A stretch of 6,337 nt of DNA. It comes from an uncultured Maribacter sp. (lineage in GTDB: Bacteria > Bacteroidota > Bacteroidia > Flavobacteriales > Flavobacteriaceae). Each line of letters begins with the position of its first letter. Position 1 is the first letter of the stretch. Where the stretch lies: the NCBI GenBank assembly GCA_905479535.1, contig CAJQMW010000368.1, positions 1 through 6,337 on the forward strand, given 5' to 3'. The position numbers and the translations under genes are program-made. Of this stretch, positions 1 to 6,076 are shown one piece after another. A model generated the notes under the pieces. That model was not told the DNA's origin. It saw only the letters and a list, made by a program, of their open reading frames with translations, and did no database searches.

Positions 1-528
1 GATGGAGTGGATGAACCCAATGCCATGACCGTATGTACGATAGGGTTAGACGGCTTTCCTAAAAGTAGGGTGGTTTTACTTAAAAAGTACACCCATGAAG
101 GTTTCATTTTTTATTCCAATTACCAAAGCGAAAAGGGGCAAGCAATTGCAGAAAACCCCAGAGTATGTATTTCGTTCTTTTGGCCCAATATGGAACGTCA
201 AATCATAATAAAGGGAAAAGTTGAAAAAGTGCCCGAGAATATTTCTGATGGTTATTTTGAATCACGACCTGAAGGTAGTAAGCTAGGGGCTATAGTATCC
301 GATCAAAGCAGCGTTATAGAATCACGGGAGGTTCTGGAAGAGAACTTAAGGGACCTTGAGAAAAAATATGAAAATCAAGAAATAAAAAGACCCGATTTCT
401 GGGGCGGATATATTGTAAAACCTATCTCTATGGAGTTTTGGCAAGGTAGGCCCAATAGGCTTCATGATCGCATACGATATACGCTTAAAGAGGATTTTGA
501 TTGGAAAATAGAACGTTTGGCTCCATAA
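1..528 (+). CDS. pdxH: Pyridoxamine 5'-phosphate oxidase (5'-truncated by window)
   Basis: This FMN-dependent cytosolic enzyme oxidises pyridoxamine or pyridoxine 5'-phosphate to pyridoxal 5'-phosphate, the last step of PLP synthesis and salvage. The frame is open from base 1 (Asp-Gly before the GTG at 7), so GTG 7 is probably an internal Val and roughly 40 N-terminal residues lie upstream. Counting from codon 7, family motifs appear in order: RVVLLK (21-26, FMN-binding strand), FYSN (35-38), ERQ (63-65), SRPEGSKLGA (86-95), SDQSS (98-102), FWGG (131-134), EFWQG (143-147) and RLHDR (151-155). The last contains the Arg and His that match E. coli R197 and H199 at the active site. The protein ends in ERLAP, the usual PdxH C-terminus, so the 3' end is intact. 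The sixA-like gene starts 15 bases after the stop, suggesting co-transcription. The family assignment is very secure. Confidence 0.96.
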   Translation, partial: DGVDEPNAMTVCTIGLDGFPKSRVVLLKKYTHEGFIFYSNYQSEKGQAIAENPRVCISFFWPNMERQIIIKGKVEKVPENISDGYFESRPEGSKLGAIVSDQSSVIESREVLEENLRDLEKKYENQEIKRPDFWGGYIVKPISMEFWQGRPNRLHDRIRYTLKEDFDWKIERLAP

Positions 529-543
529 CCAATAACAGTAACT

Positions 544-1029
544 ATGAAGAACTTACTTTTAATGCGACATGGAAAATCCTCTTGGGAACTCAATGTAAGT
601 GATGTTGATAGGCCATTGAAACAAAGAGGTATTACCGATGCACACCTAGTTGGCTCCCATTTGGCCAAGTCTAATATAAACATCGACTTTGCATTTTCAA
701 GCCCTGCGAATAGAGCATTACATACCGCTATAATATGCCTTAGAAACTTAAAATTTCCGATGGACAAATTCAAAGTAGAACACGAACTTTACGATTTTTC
801 TGGAAATCAAGTAATCGATTTTGTTCGCAGTCGTCCCGATAGTCTAACTACGATCTTAATTTTTGGTCACAACCATGCATTTACACAAATCGCTAATTCT
901 TTGGGAAATAAGCATATAGAGAATGTACCCACAAGTGGCTTCGTACACCTAAAATTTGAGGAAGAATCCTGGGAAAGGGTAACGAAAGGTTCTACGATAC
1001 AAACAATTTTTCCAAAGGCATTAAAATAA
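544..1029 (+). CDS. SixA-like histidine phosphatase
   Basis: This 161-residue protein of the histidine phosphatase (phosphoglycerate mutase-like) superfamily resembles SixA phosphohistidine phosphatases. The catalytic motif MRHGKSSW lies at the N-terminus, with H9 the expected phospho-acceptor and R8 its partner. DRPL..RG (22-29) and SSPANRA (52-58, R57 a phosphate-pocket Arg) follow, and FGHNH (107-111) supplies the second catalytic His, H109. There is no signal peptide or membrane segment, so it is cytosolic. Its compact length fits the SixA branch rather than metabolic mutases. E. coli SixA dephosphorylates phosphohistidine in ArcB and in the nitrogen phosphotransferase system, but the substrate here is unknown. 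The stop codon overlaps the ppk1 start (TAATG), so translation is probably coupled. Since PPK1 works through a phosphohistidine intermediate and handles polyphosphate, a related role is tempting but is only inference. Confidence 0.9.
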   Translation: MKNLLLMRHGKSSWELNVSDVDRPLKQRGITDAHLVGSHLAKSNINIDFAFSSPANRALHTAIICLRNLKFPMDKFKVEHELYDFSGNQVIDFVRSRPDSLTTILIFGHNHAFTQIANSLGNKHIENVPTSGFVHLKFEEESWERVTKGSTIQTIFPKALK

Positions 1030-3095
1030 TGGTGAAGTATAACAATCAGTACGTAAACAGAGAGATTAGTTGGTTATGGTTCAACGAGCGCGTTCTGCAG
1101 GAAAGTGCGGATAAGAACGTACCCTTAATAGAAAGACTTCGGTTTTTAGGGATTTTTTCGAACAACCTAGATGAATTCTTTAAAGTGCGCTATGCTACGG
1201 TAAAGCGCATTGTGGAGGCCGGCAAAAACGGCAAAAGTGTCCTTGGAGGGGAAAAAGCCAAGGATTTGCTAGAGGAAATCACTAAGATTTGTATCGACCA
1301 ACAAACAAAAAGTTTAGGTATTCTGAAGCAAATCGAAGATGAGCTAGAGGACCAAAATATTTTCATTATTCAAGAAACGGAACTTGCCGATAGTCAAAAA
1401 GACTTTGTTAAGGGCTATTTTCTAGAGCGGGTGAGTCCCCAGTTGATGACCATAATTCTCAATGACCTTACCCGATTCCCTACTCTGAAGGATACGGCCG
1501 CTTATTTGGCGGTACGAATGGTGCTAAAGAGTGACACCGGTAAAAAGGAAAAACGGTATGCTTTAATTGAAATCCCTAAGGGAATAGATCGCTTTGTCGT
1601 TTTGCCAAAAGAGGGTGACAGGAACTATATTATCATTTTGGACGACCTTATACGTTATTGCTTGGACAGTATTTTTACCATGTTCGAGTACGAAGCTATT
1701 TCTGCCCATATGATCAAGATTACGAGGGACGCTGAATTGGACATGGACAATGACTTGAGTAAAAGCTTTATAGAAAAAATATCTTCAAGCGTGGAACACC
1801 GAAAAGTCGGTGACCCGGTGCGTTTCGTTTATGACAAGAGTATCGGCAAGGACACCCTTCTTTTCTTGCAGGACAAGATGAACATAGAGGATACCGATAG
1901 CGTAATCCCGGGTGGAAGGTACCACAATAGGCGGGATTATATGGGATTCCCTAGTCTGGGTAGGCAAGACTTGTTATACGATAGAATCATGCCCTTGCCG
2001 ATAAAGGGCCTGAGTATGGAGGGTAGTATTCTTGAAGAAATTGCCAAGAAGGACTACCTCCAATATACACCTTATCACACTTTTGCCTATATCCTCAAGT
2101 TTCTTAGAGAGGCGGCACTTGACCCTAAAGTAAGAACTATTAAGATTACCGTTTATCGTCTTGCGAATGATTCCCAAATCGCGGCTTCCTTGATCAACGC
2201 CGTAAAAAACGGGAAGCAGGTCACGGTTCAAATAGAACTTCAGGCACGTTTTGACGAACAGGCAAATATCGAGTATGCGGAACAGCTCCAAGCCGAAGGG
2301 ATAAAACTCATTTTCGGTGTTCCAGGCTTAAAAGTACATAGTAAGATATGCGTTATTGAACGTGAGGAAGGGGATGAAATTAAAAGATACGGATTTGTAA
2401 ATACAGGTAATTTTAATGAATCTACGGCGAGAATTTATACGGATTATACTTTATTTACGGCGCACGTACCAATTTTGAAGGAGTTGAACAAGGTGTTCGA
2501 TTTTTTTGAGACTACCTATAAAATCAATAAGTACAAACACTTAATCGTTTCGCCACACTATACCAAAAGTACTTTTACGAAACTTATCGATAATGAAATA
2601 GCAAATGCCATTGTAGGTAAGGAGGCTTACATTAAAATAAAAATGAACAGCTTTACTTCTTATAAAATGGTGGACAGGCTGTACGAAGCCAGTAGGGCAG
2701 GTGTCAAGATTCAGCTTATTATCCGAGGTATTTGCTGTTTGGTACCCGGAGTAAAGGGAATGAGTGAAAATATAGAGGCCATAAGTGTTGTGGATAAATT
2801 TTTGGAGCATACGCGCCTTTTCGTTTTTGCCAATGACGGTAATCCAAAAGTTTATATTTCTTCCGCCGATTGGATGACCCGTAACCTGGACTACAGGGTA
2901 GAAGTAGGCTGCCCCATATATGATGAGGATATCAAAAAAGAGTTAGTTGATACTTTTGAAATTTGTTGGAAGGATAACACGAAGGCGCGCATATTTACCG
3001 AGAAACAGGATAACGCTTACAGAAAGGACAATGGAGCTAAAAGTAGGTCACAATTTGCGACGTATGACTATTACCTGGATAAGTTGAAGGATTAA
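1029..3095 (+). CDS. ppk1: Polyphosphate kinase (PPK1 family)
   Basis: PPK1 reversibly transfers the ATP gamma-phosphate onto a growing inorganic polyphosphate chain through a phosphohistidine intermediate. At 688 residues it has the full family length. The N-terminal domain begins with NREISWLWFNERVLQE (10-25) and SNNLDEFFKVR (44-54). The head domain spans roughly 110-325. The two C-terminal phospholipase-D-like domains carry VYRLAN (R377) and LQARFDEQ (R407), which match the E. coli metal-binding Args R375 and R405. They also carry GLKVHSK, with H437 the phosphorylated His (E. coli H435), NTGNFNESTARIYTDY (458-473), FLEH (H594, E. coli H592) and SSADWMTRNLDYR (611-623). E. coli H454 corresponds to F456 here. 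The ATG overlaps the previous stop by one base, fixing the start and implying coupling. No ppx follows, because the next gene is on the opposite strand. A T-run at 3108-3114 might help end the transcript, but I see no convincing stem before it. Confidence 0.97.
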   Translation: MVKYNNQYVNREISWLWFNERVLQESADKNVPLIERLRFLGIFSNNLDEFFKVRYATVKRIVEAGKNGKSVLGGEKAKDLLEEITKICIDQQTKSLGILKQIEDELEDQNIFIIQETELADSQKDFVKGYFLERVSPQLMTIILNDLTRFPTLKDTAAYLAVRMVLKSDTGKKEKRYALIEIPKGIDRFVVLPKEGDRNYIIILDDLIRYCLDSIFTMFEYEAISAHMIKITRDAELDMDNDLSKSFIEKISSSVEHRKVGDPVRFVYDKSIGKDTLLFLQDKMNIEDTDSVIPGGRYHNRRDYMGFPSLGRQDLLYDRIMPLPIKGLSMEGSILEEIAKKDYLQYTPYHTFAYILKFLREAALDPKVRTIKITVYRLANDSQIAASLINAVKNGKQVTVQIELQARFDEQANIEYAEQLQAEGIKLIFGVPGLKVHSKICVIEREEGDEIKRYGFVNTGNFNESTARIYTDYTLFTAHVPILKELNKVFDFFETTYKINKYKHLIVSPHYTKSTFTKLIDNEIANAIVGKEAYIKIKMNSFTSYKMVDRLYEASRAGVKIQLIIRGICCLVPGVKGMSENIEAISVVDKFLEHTRLFVFANDGNPKVYISSADWMTRNLDYRVEVGCPIYDEDIKKELVDTFEICWKDNTKARIFTEKQDNAYRKDNGAKSRSQFATYDYYLDKLKD

Positions 3096-3099
3096 TTAG

Positions 3100-3113
3100 T
3101 ACTGCGATTTTTT
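3100..3113. repeat. Left arm of 14-bp inverted repeat flanking miaE
   Basis: TACTGCGATTTTTT in the short ppk1-miaE gap is the reverse complement of 3721-3734 with a single mismatch (10 bp perfect, then 3 of 4). The arms lie on either side of the miaE gene. Function is unknown. The T-rich end could contribute to ppk1 transcript termination. Confidence 0.5.
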
Positions 3114-3116
3114 TAT

Positions 3117-3698
3117 TCACCCATGAATACTCTCCTTGGTACCCAGTTTTTTCATGATTTCGGCTTCGTGGTCCAATAAAGCCCGCCATTTGGCATCCAC
3201 TTCTTCACGATTACCATATTTACGTGCAAACTTTAAGAACATGGTATAATGGCCGGCTTCACTAACCATAAGTTTATGGTAAAAATTTGCCAGTTCCTTA
3301 TCTTCAAGTTCTTCGGATAACAACCTGAAACGTTCGCAACTACGGGCCTCTATTAATGCGGCATATAATAGCCGATGCACTAGTTGAGTGGTTCTACTCC
3401 CTCCTTTTGGGAAGAATTTGATGAGCTCAATTACGTATTCATCTTTCCTGTCCCTTCCTAAGGTCTTTCCACGGGCAATAATACGGTCATGGACCATTTT
3501 AAAATGTCCCATTTCCTCGCGGGACAAGGCGACCATTTCCTCAATTAGTTCGGTATATTCCGGAAAGGATACAATTAATGAAATGGCAGTACTCGCAGCC
3601 TTTTGTTCACAATAGGCATGGTCTGTAAGGATTTCATCAATGTTTTTTTCAACAATGTTTACCCATCTTGGGTCCGTAGGCAATTTTAAACCTAGCAT
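3117..3698 (-). CDS. miaE: tRNA-(ms2io6A)-hydroxylase, MiaE family
   Basis: MiaE is a non-haem diiron monooxygenase that hydroxylates the isopentenyl group of 2-methylthio-N6-isopentenyladenosine at tRNA position 37, using O2. The 193-residue ferritin-like helical protein shows the diiron ligand pattern. E31 (AYCEQKAAS) and E62-x2-H65 (SREEMGHF) form the first half. E117 (ALIEARSCERF) and E147-x2-H150 (SEAGHYTMF) form the second. The opening residues MLGLKLPTDPRW are typical of the family and support the start at 3698. The gene is monocistronic here: it converges on ppk1 with a 21-bp gap, and a decayed peptidase lies upstream on the other strand. A perfect flavobacterial promoter sits just upstream, giving a leader of only about 5-10 nt. 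In Salmonella the product depends on oxygen and affects growth on dicarboxylates. Whether the hydroxylation has that role here is unknown. The partner enzymes MiaA and MiaB are not in the window. Confidence 0.93.
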   Translation of the reverse strand: MLGLKLPTDPRWVNIVEKNIDEILTDHAYCEQKAASTAISLIVSFPEYTELIEEMVALSREEMGHFKMVHDRIIARGKTLGRDRKDEYVIELIKFFPKGGSRTTQLVHRLLYAALIEARSCERFRLLSEELEDKELANFYHKLMVSEAGHYTMFLKFARKYGNREEVDAKWRALLDHEAEIMKKLGTKESIHG

Positions 3699-3711
3699 AA
3701 TTTCTTTTTTT

Positions 3712-3740
3712 CAAAATTATAAAGAATCGCAGTAACGCAA
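3712..3740 (-). promoter_or_regulatory. Flavobacterial-type promoter for miaE
   Basis: Read on the minus strand, this is TTG (3740-3738), an 18-bp spacer, and TAATTTTG (3719-3712). It matches the Bacteroidota primary sigma consensus TTG-N17-19-TAnnTTTG at every fixed position. The -7 box ends 13 bp before the miaE ATG, so the predicted transcript starts a few bases before the gene with a very short leader. The start site itself is inferred, not seen. Confidence 0.72.
3721..3734. repeat. Right arm of inverted repeat flanking miaE, inside the promoter spacer
   Basis: AAAGAATCGCAGTA is the reverse complement of 3100-3113 with one mismatch. It lies entirely within the spacer between the -33 and -7 elements of the predicted miaE promoter, so a protein binding it could affect miaE transcription. 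This is inference: a short repeat of this size could also be coincidence. Confidence 0.5.
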
Positions 3741-3796
3741 GGGATAAAATTCATAGAATACCTTGGCTATTGATTTTTTAAAGTATTTTAGATTTT

Positions 3797-3813
3797 GATT
3801 GCAAAGTGCAATC
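3797..3813. repeat. Perfect 7-bp hairpin GATTGCA-AAG-TGCAATC
   Basis: A perfect 7-bp inverted repeat with a 3-base loop lies in the non-coding stretch between miaE and the peptidase relic. No T-run follows on either strand, so it is not a standard intrinsic terminator. It could be a protein-binding palindrome or part of the decayed region. The surrounding 3741-3900 shows no convincing intact gene. Confidence 0.4.
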
Positions 3814-3906
3814 GGTTATTAAAAAACGTGAATAATGGATAAGCTCTTAATGGTCGAAAATCCCGTTGCGCTGACCCTAAAGGGAAGGGATTTCCTCCAA
3901 ACTTGA

Positions 3907-4205
3907 TTTTTTTTGAGAATTTTTCCTCGGGAAAAAGAAAAATTCGGTTTTGGGGCTTATATTCATTATTCACGTTAATTACTTGTTTCGGGAGCCGATG
4001 CTAGCCTAAAACCAATGGTAATGATGGGGCACTTGGACGCAGTACCCGTCATTGAAAAAACCTGACCAAATGGAAAGTAGTGCCCTTTTGTAGCACGATT
4101 TAAAACGATACGGTATGTGGATAGGGAGCTATACATGATATCGGAGACATTGGGATTATGGAAGCGGTTGGTTAGGCCCAAGAACAAAATTAAAAAAGAA
4201 CTACT
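3907..4205 (+). pseudogene. Decayed fragment of an M20-family metallopeptidase
   Basis: No open frame survives, but translated pieces match the conserved N-terminal core of M20 carboxypeptidase-like zinc peptidases. From 3979 the frame reads LLVSGADASLKP and then MVMMGHLDAVPV. This contains the family HxD metal/catalytic motif (His codon 4030, Asp 4036), and the frame stops at 4063. From 4068 a different frame reads KWKVVPF, a stop at 4101, NDTV-C-G, a stop at 4122, GAIHDIGDIGIMEAV, then stops at 4173 and 4191 and KRTT. This follows the expected family order: KW..PF, then ND..YGRGAIDDK, then IGIMEAVE, then PKRT. The DDK motif is mutated to HDI. Upstream, 3907-3978 (FFLRIFP...YIHYSR, stop at 3976) is a weaker match to the region before the core. 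Traces may reach about 3843 (CADPKGKGF in another frame). The zinc-binding C-terminal remainder is absent, replaced by the FNT gene beginning exactly where the relic ends. Frameshift, stops, a mutated ligand and truncation together mean it is non-functional. Confidence 0.8.
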
Positions 4206-5045
4206 ATGAGCGATGATGACTTAAAGATGCCAAAAATTAAGGATGAAGCTTTGGATAAAAGCGAAGAAGTAGAAAATACTGAAGATATTTTCATTGATCA
4301 GCTTTGCGAAGGACTCGAAACCTATAAGCAAGATCCAAGGTCTACCTTTTTAGGTGCTTTCATGGCGGGTTTGGAAATAGGGTTTAGTTTTCTCGTAGTG
4401 GCTATCTGCTATTCTTTTTTTAACGGTAAAATTGAGTCGAGTACAATTCCCTACCTAGCTGCCTTCATCTATCCTTTAGGGTTTGTTTTGGTAATTCTAG
4501 GTAAATCCATCTTGTTCACGGAACAAACATCGTTGTTGTCGCTTCCGGTATTGAGCGGCAGAAGATCTATAAAAGACTTAATGAAACTTTGGGGAATAGT
4601 AATCTCGGGGAATCTTTTGGGTGGTTATCTTATTGGCTTTATTTTCTGTATGGTCGGGCCTTCGCTAGGAGTTGTCTCTAAAGAAGGTATGGTAGAACTG
4701 GCTAATCATGTTTCGGATTTTGAGTACCCCGTAATTTTTGGGAGCGCAATATTGGCAGGGTGGCTCATGGCACTTTTAGCATGGATAATCACATCAATAA
4801 AAGAAACTATCGGAGAAATAGTTGTCATTTTTATAATCACCTTTATCATTGGTTTGGCAGGGTTTCATCATAGTATCGTTGGAAGTATTGAGATATTTGT
4901 TGGATTTATTCTCTCAGAAGAAATAAATTTTCTTACTTATTTGATTTTTGTGTTACTAGCACTTTTAGGAAATGCCGTGGGTGGAGTCGTTTTTGTTGGC
5001 ATTCTTAAATATGGTGCCTTTATTACCAATAAGAAAATTGTGTAA
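4206..5045 (+). CDS. Formate/nitrite transporter (FNT) family membrane protein
   Basis: This 279-residue inner-membrane protein belongs to the FNT family of pentameric channels for small monovalent anions such as formate, nitrite or hydrosulfide. Six membrane segments are visible at about 47-72, 82-105, 126-150, 175-196, 203-222 and 243-270. Family signatures are the TM2 break region (LGKSILFTEQTSLLSLPVLSGR, about 98-119, quoted in part), SGNLLGG (134-140), and AGFHHSIVGS (218-227), whose H222 matches the central pore His of FocA (H209). GNAVGG (255-260) is the last. An acidic and lysine-rich cytoplasmic tail of about 45 residues precedes TM1, longer than in FocA and more like the YfdC-type branch, whose substrate is unsettled. 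The upstream DNA is a peptidase relic, with no clear TTG/TAnnTTTG promoter, and blh converges downstream. The FNT family is secure, but the substrate cannot be inferred. Confidence 0.9.
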   Translation: MSDDDLKMPKIKDEALDKSEEVENTEDIFIDQLCEGLETYKQDPRSTFLGAFMAGLEIGFSFLVVAICYSFFNGKIESSTIPYLAAFIYPLGFVLVILGKSILFTEQTSLLSLPVLSGRRSIKDLMKLWGIVISGNLLGGYLIGFIFCMVGPSLGVVSKEGMVELANHVSDFEYPVIFGSAILAGWLMALLAWIITSIKETIGEIVVIFIITFIIGLAGFHHSIVGSIEIFVGFILSEEINFLTYLIFVLLALLGNAVGGVVFVGILKYGAFITNKKIV

Positions 5046-5057
5046 AATAAGACATCG

Positions 5058-5084
5058 ATAGGTGTAGGGACCATGTATACCTAT
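5058..5084. terminator. Hairpin between convergent FNT and blh genes, possible bidirectional terminator
   Basis: ATAGGTGTA (5058-5066) pairs with TATACCTAT (5076-5084) across a 9-base loop, giving 9 pairs including one G-U. It lies 12 bases after the FNT stop and 10 bases before the blh stop codon. No strong U-run follows on either strand, so a terminator role rests mainly on position. Confidence 0.4.
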
Positions 5085-5094
5085 AGTCTAAAAG

Positions 5095-5964
5095 TTATTT
5101 AGAAGATTCCAGCCGGGACATCACTAAGATGTGAGGAATAGTGATTGCAGATAAAAGATAGATTAAAATGGTGACTAGAAGTTGACCATCATCCTTAAAG
5201 ATAAAATAGATCGCCCCAAGCCCCAGAATCGAAATGAACCAATAGGGCCAACACGCCTTGAAATATCTCAACAAAGACGATTTGTCAACCTTTCCGTACA
5301 AAAATTTTAATTGATCTTGTATAGATGGTATGCTATGCCATAAAACAAAGTAAATACAAAAGCCCCATAATAAGTTGGCCGTATTAAATACGATCATTAA
5401 AACAAGGATATAGAACGCTTCACTTATAAGGTTGATTTTTATAGCTTGTCTAAAAATAAGCGCACTGATAAAAAATGTAAATAAGGAAAAGATAAGGATA
5501 TTTCTAAAGAAAAGTTTATCAAGGGTAATTTCTGTAAGTTGCTCAATTAAGGGAACTACCTCACTTACCTTAACATAAAAAATCATGAATAATATTGATA
5601 TTCCGTAGAGGATATAAATACCAAAAGACCATTTCGTCTGCCCAGTGATTTTATTTTTCAAATGCTGTTCACCAAAATGAAAGCCACTAAAAATAACAAA
5701 GAGTGTCAATGCTGAAATAGGGTGCACAGTAAATAAAATTAGTACAGCCAGTATAACCAGAAGATAAACCAGTAAAATTTTCCAAAAACCCTTTTGAAAA
5801 TAACGTTTTCTATTTTGGGACCTAAGAATATTTATATCGTTGGCTCCATGGAGAATACCCACGGTTGTTATAAGACTGTAGGCAAAAAAAGACTGCACCT
5901 GTCCAGAAAAACTGGTCGACAACCAGAGACAAAAAAACGTACCAACAATAATCCAATTTTTCAT
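5095..5964 (-). CDS. blh: Brp/Blh-family beta-carotene 15,15'-dioxygenase
   Basis: This integral membrane enzyme cleaves beta-carotene with O2 into two all-trans retinals, the chromophore of proteorhodopsin. The 289 residues form a series of hydrophobic helices. Family His motifs are ILHGANDI (H39), SGFHFGEQH (H96), VLWHSIPS (H210) and TIPHILVM (H278). H39, H96 and H210 correspond to iron ligands reported for the marine 66A03 Blh (H21, H78, H188, as I recall). The fourth, H192, would fall at S214, which is Ser here. The start at 5964 gives a hydrophobic first segment immediately after a short MKN, and no better upstream start is seen. Divergent proteorhodopsin 112 bp away strongly supports the function. 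A near-consensus -7 element lies in that gap but lacks a -33 partner. Other Brp-type paralogues of unknown activity exist, but the context makes dioxygenase the best call. Confidence 0.92.
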   Translation of the reverse strand: MKNWIIVGTFFCLWLSTSFSGQVQSFFAYSLITTVGILHGANDINILRSQNRKRYFQKGFWKILLVYLLVILAVLILFTVHPISALTLFVIFSGFHFGEQHLKNKITGQTKWSFGIYILYGISILFMIFYVKVSEVVPLIEQLTEITLDKLFFRNILIFSLFTFFISALIFRQAIKINLISEAFYILVLMIVFNTANLLWGFCIYFVLWHSIPSIQDQLKFLYGKVDKSSLLRYFKACWPYWFISILGLGAIYFIFKDDGQLLVTILIYLLSAITIPHILVMSRLESSK

Positions 5965-6076
5965 ATCACGATAAATCTACCATTTGTTTGATGAATTGTT
6001 AATAAATTTAAACAAATTTTAAGATATTAATGTTTAATTTTTTTTAATTTGCGTTAAACAAAAATATATAACTGTC
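5965..6076. promoter_or_regulatory. Divergent blh-proteorhodopsin control region
   Basis: This gap holds the start regions of both genes and is about 18% GC (20 of 112 bases), far lower than the flanking genes. No full TTG-N17-19-TAnnTTTG promoter is found on either strand. Minus-strand TATTTTTG (6066-6059) is a perfect -7 box for blh without a TTG at the right distance. Plus-strand TTAATTTG (6044-6051) is a one-mismatch -7 box for the rhodopsin gene, also lacking a -33 TTG. Two AAATTT units (6004-6009, 6014-6019) are spaced 10 bp apart. No Shine-Dalgarno site precedes either gene. An activator-dependent or light-responsive promoter would fit, but this is inference. Confidence 0.55.
6031..6060. 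repeat. Inverted repeat TGTTTAA-N16-TTAAACA upstream of proteorhodopsin
   Basis: The 7-bp arms at 6031-6037 and 6054-6060 are perfect reverse complements, ending 16 bases before the rhodopsin ATG. A further TTAAAC occurs at 6008-6013, so the core TTAAAC/GTTTAA appears three times at intervals of about 22-24 bp. They could be operator half-sites, but the AT-rich background makes chance matches fairly likely. Confidence 0.4.

Noticed and set aside
462..773. Minus-strand 103-codon frame across the pdxH end and the sixA-like gene
   Set aside because: It is antisense to two well-supported genes with conserved motifs.
3096..3116. Intrinsic terminator between ppk1 and miaE
   Set aside because: A seven-T run is present, but I could not draw a convincing GC-containing stem before it.
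3917..3945. Inverted repeats around TTTTTCC-TCG-GGAAAAA and GAATTTTTC/GAAAAATTC, terminator-like
   Set aside because: There is no following U-run on either strand. The A/T-rich arms fall in decayed coding sequence (about FPREKEKFG) and are plausibly chance.
3788..3973. Minus-strand 61-codon open frame upstream of miaE
   Set aside because: It has no recognisable domain, no start context and low-complexity composition. It overlaps the upstream part of the relic on the other strand.
3975..4187. Minus-strand 70-codon open frame between miaE and the FNT gene
   Set aside because: It is antisense to the M20 relic, whose plus-strand translation carries recognisable family motifs. The minus frame matches nothing I know.
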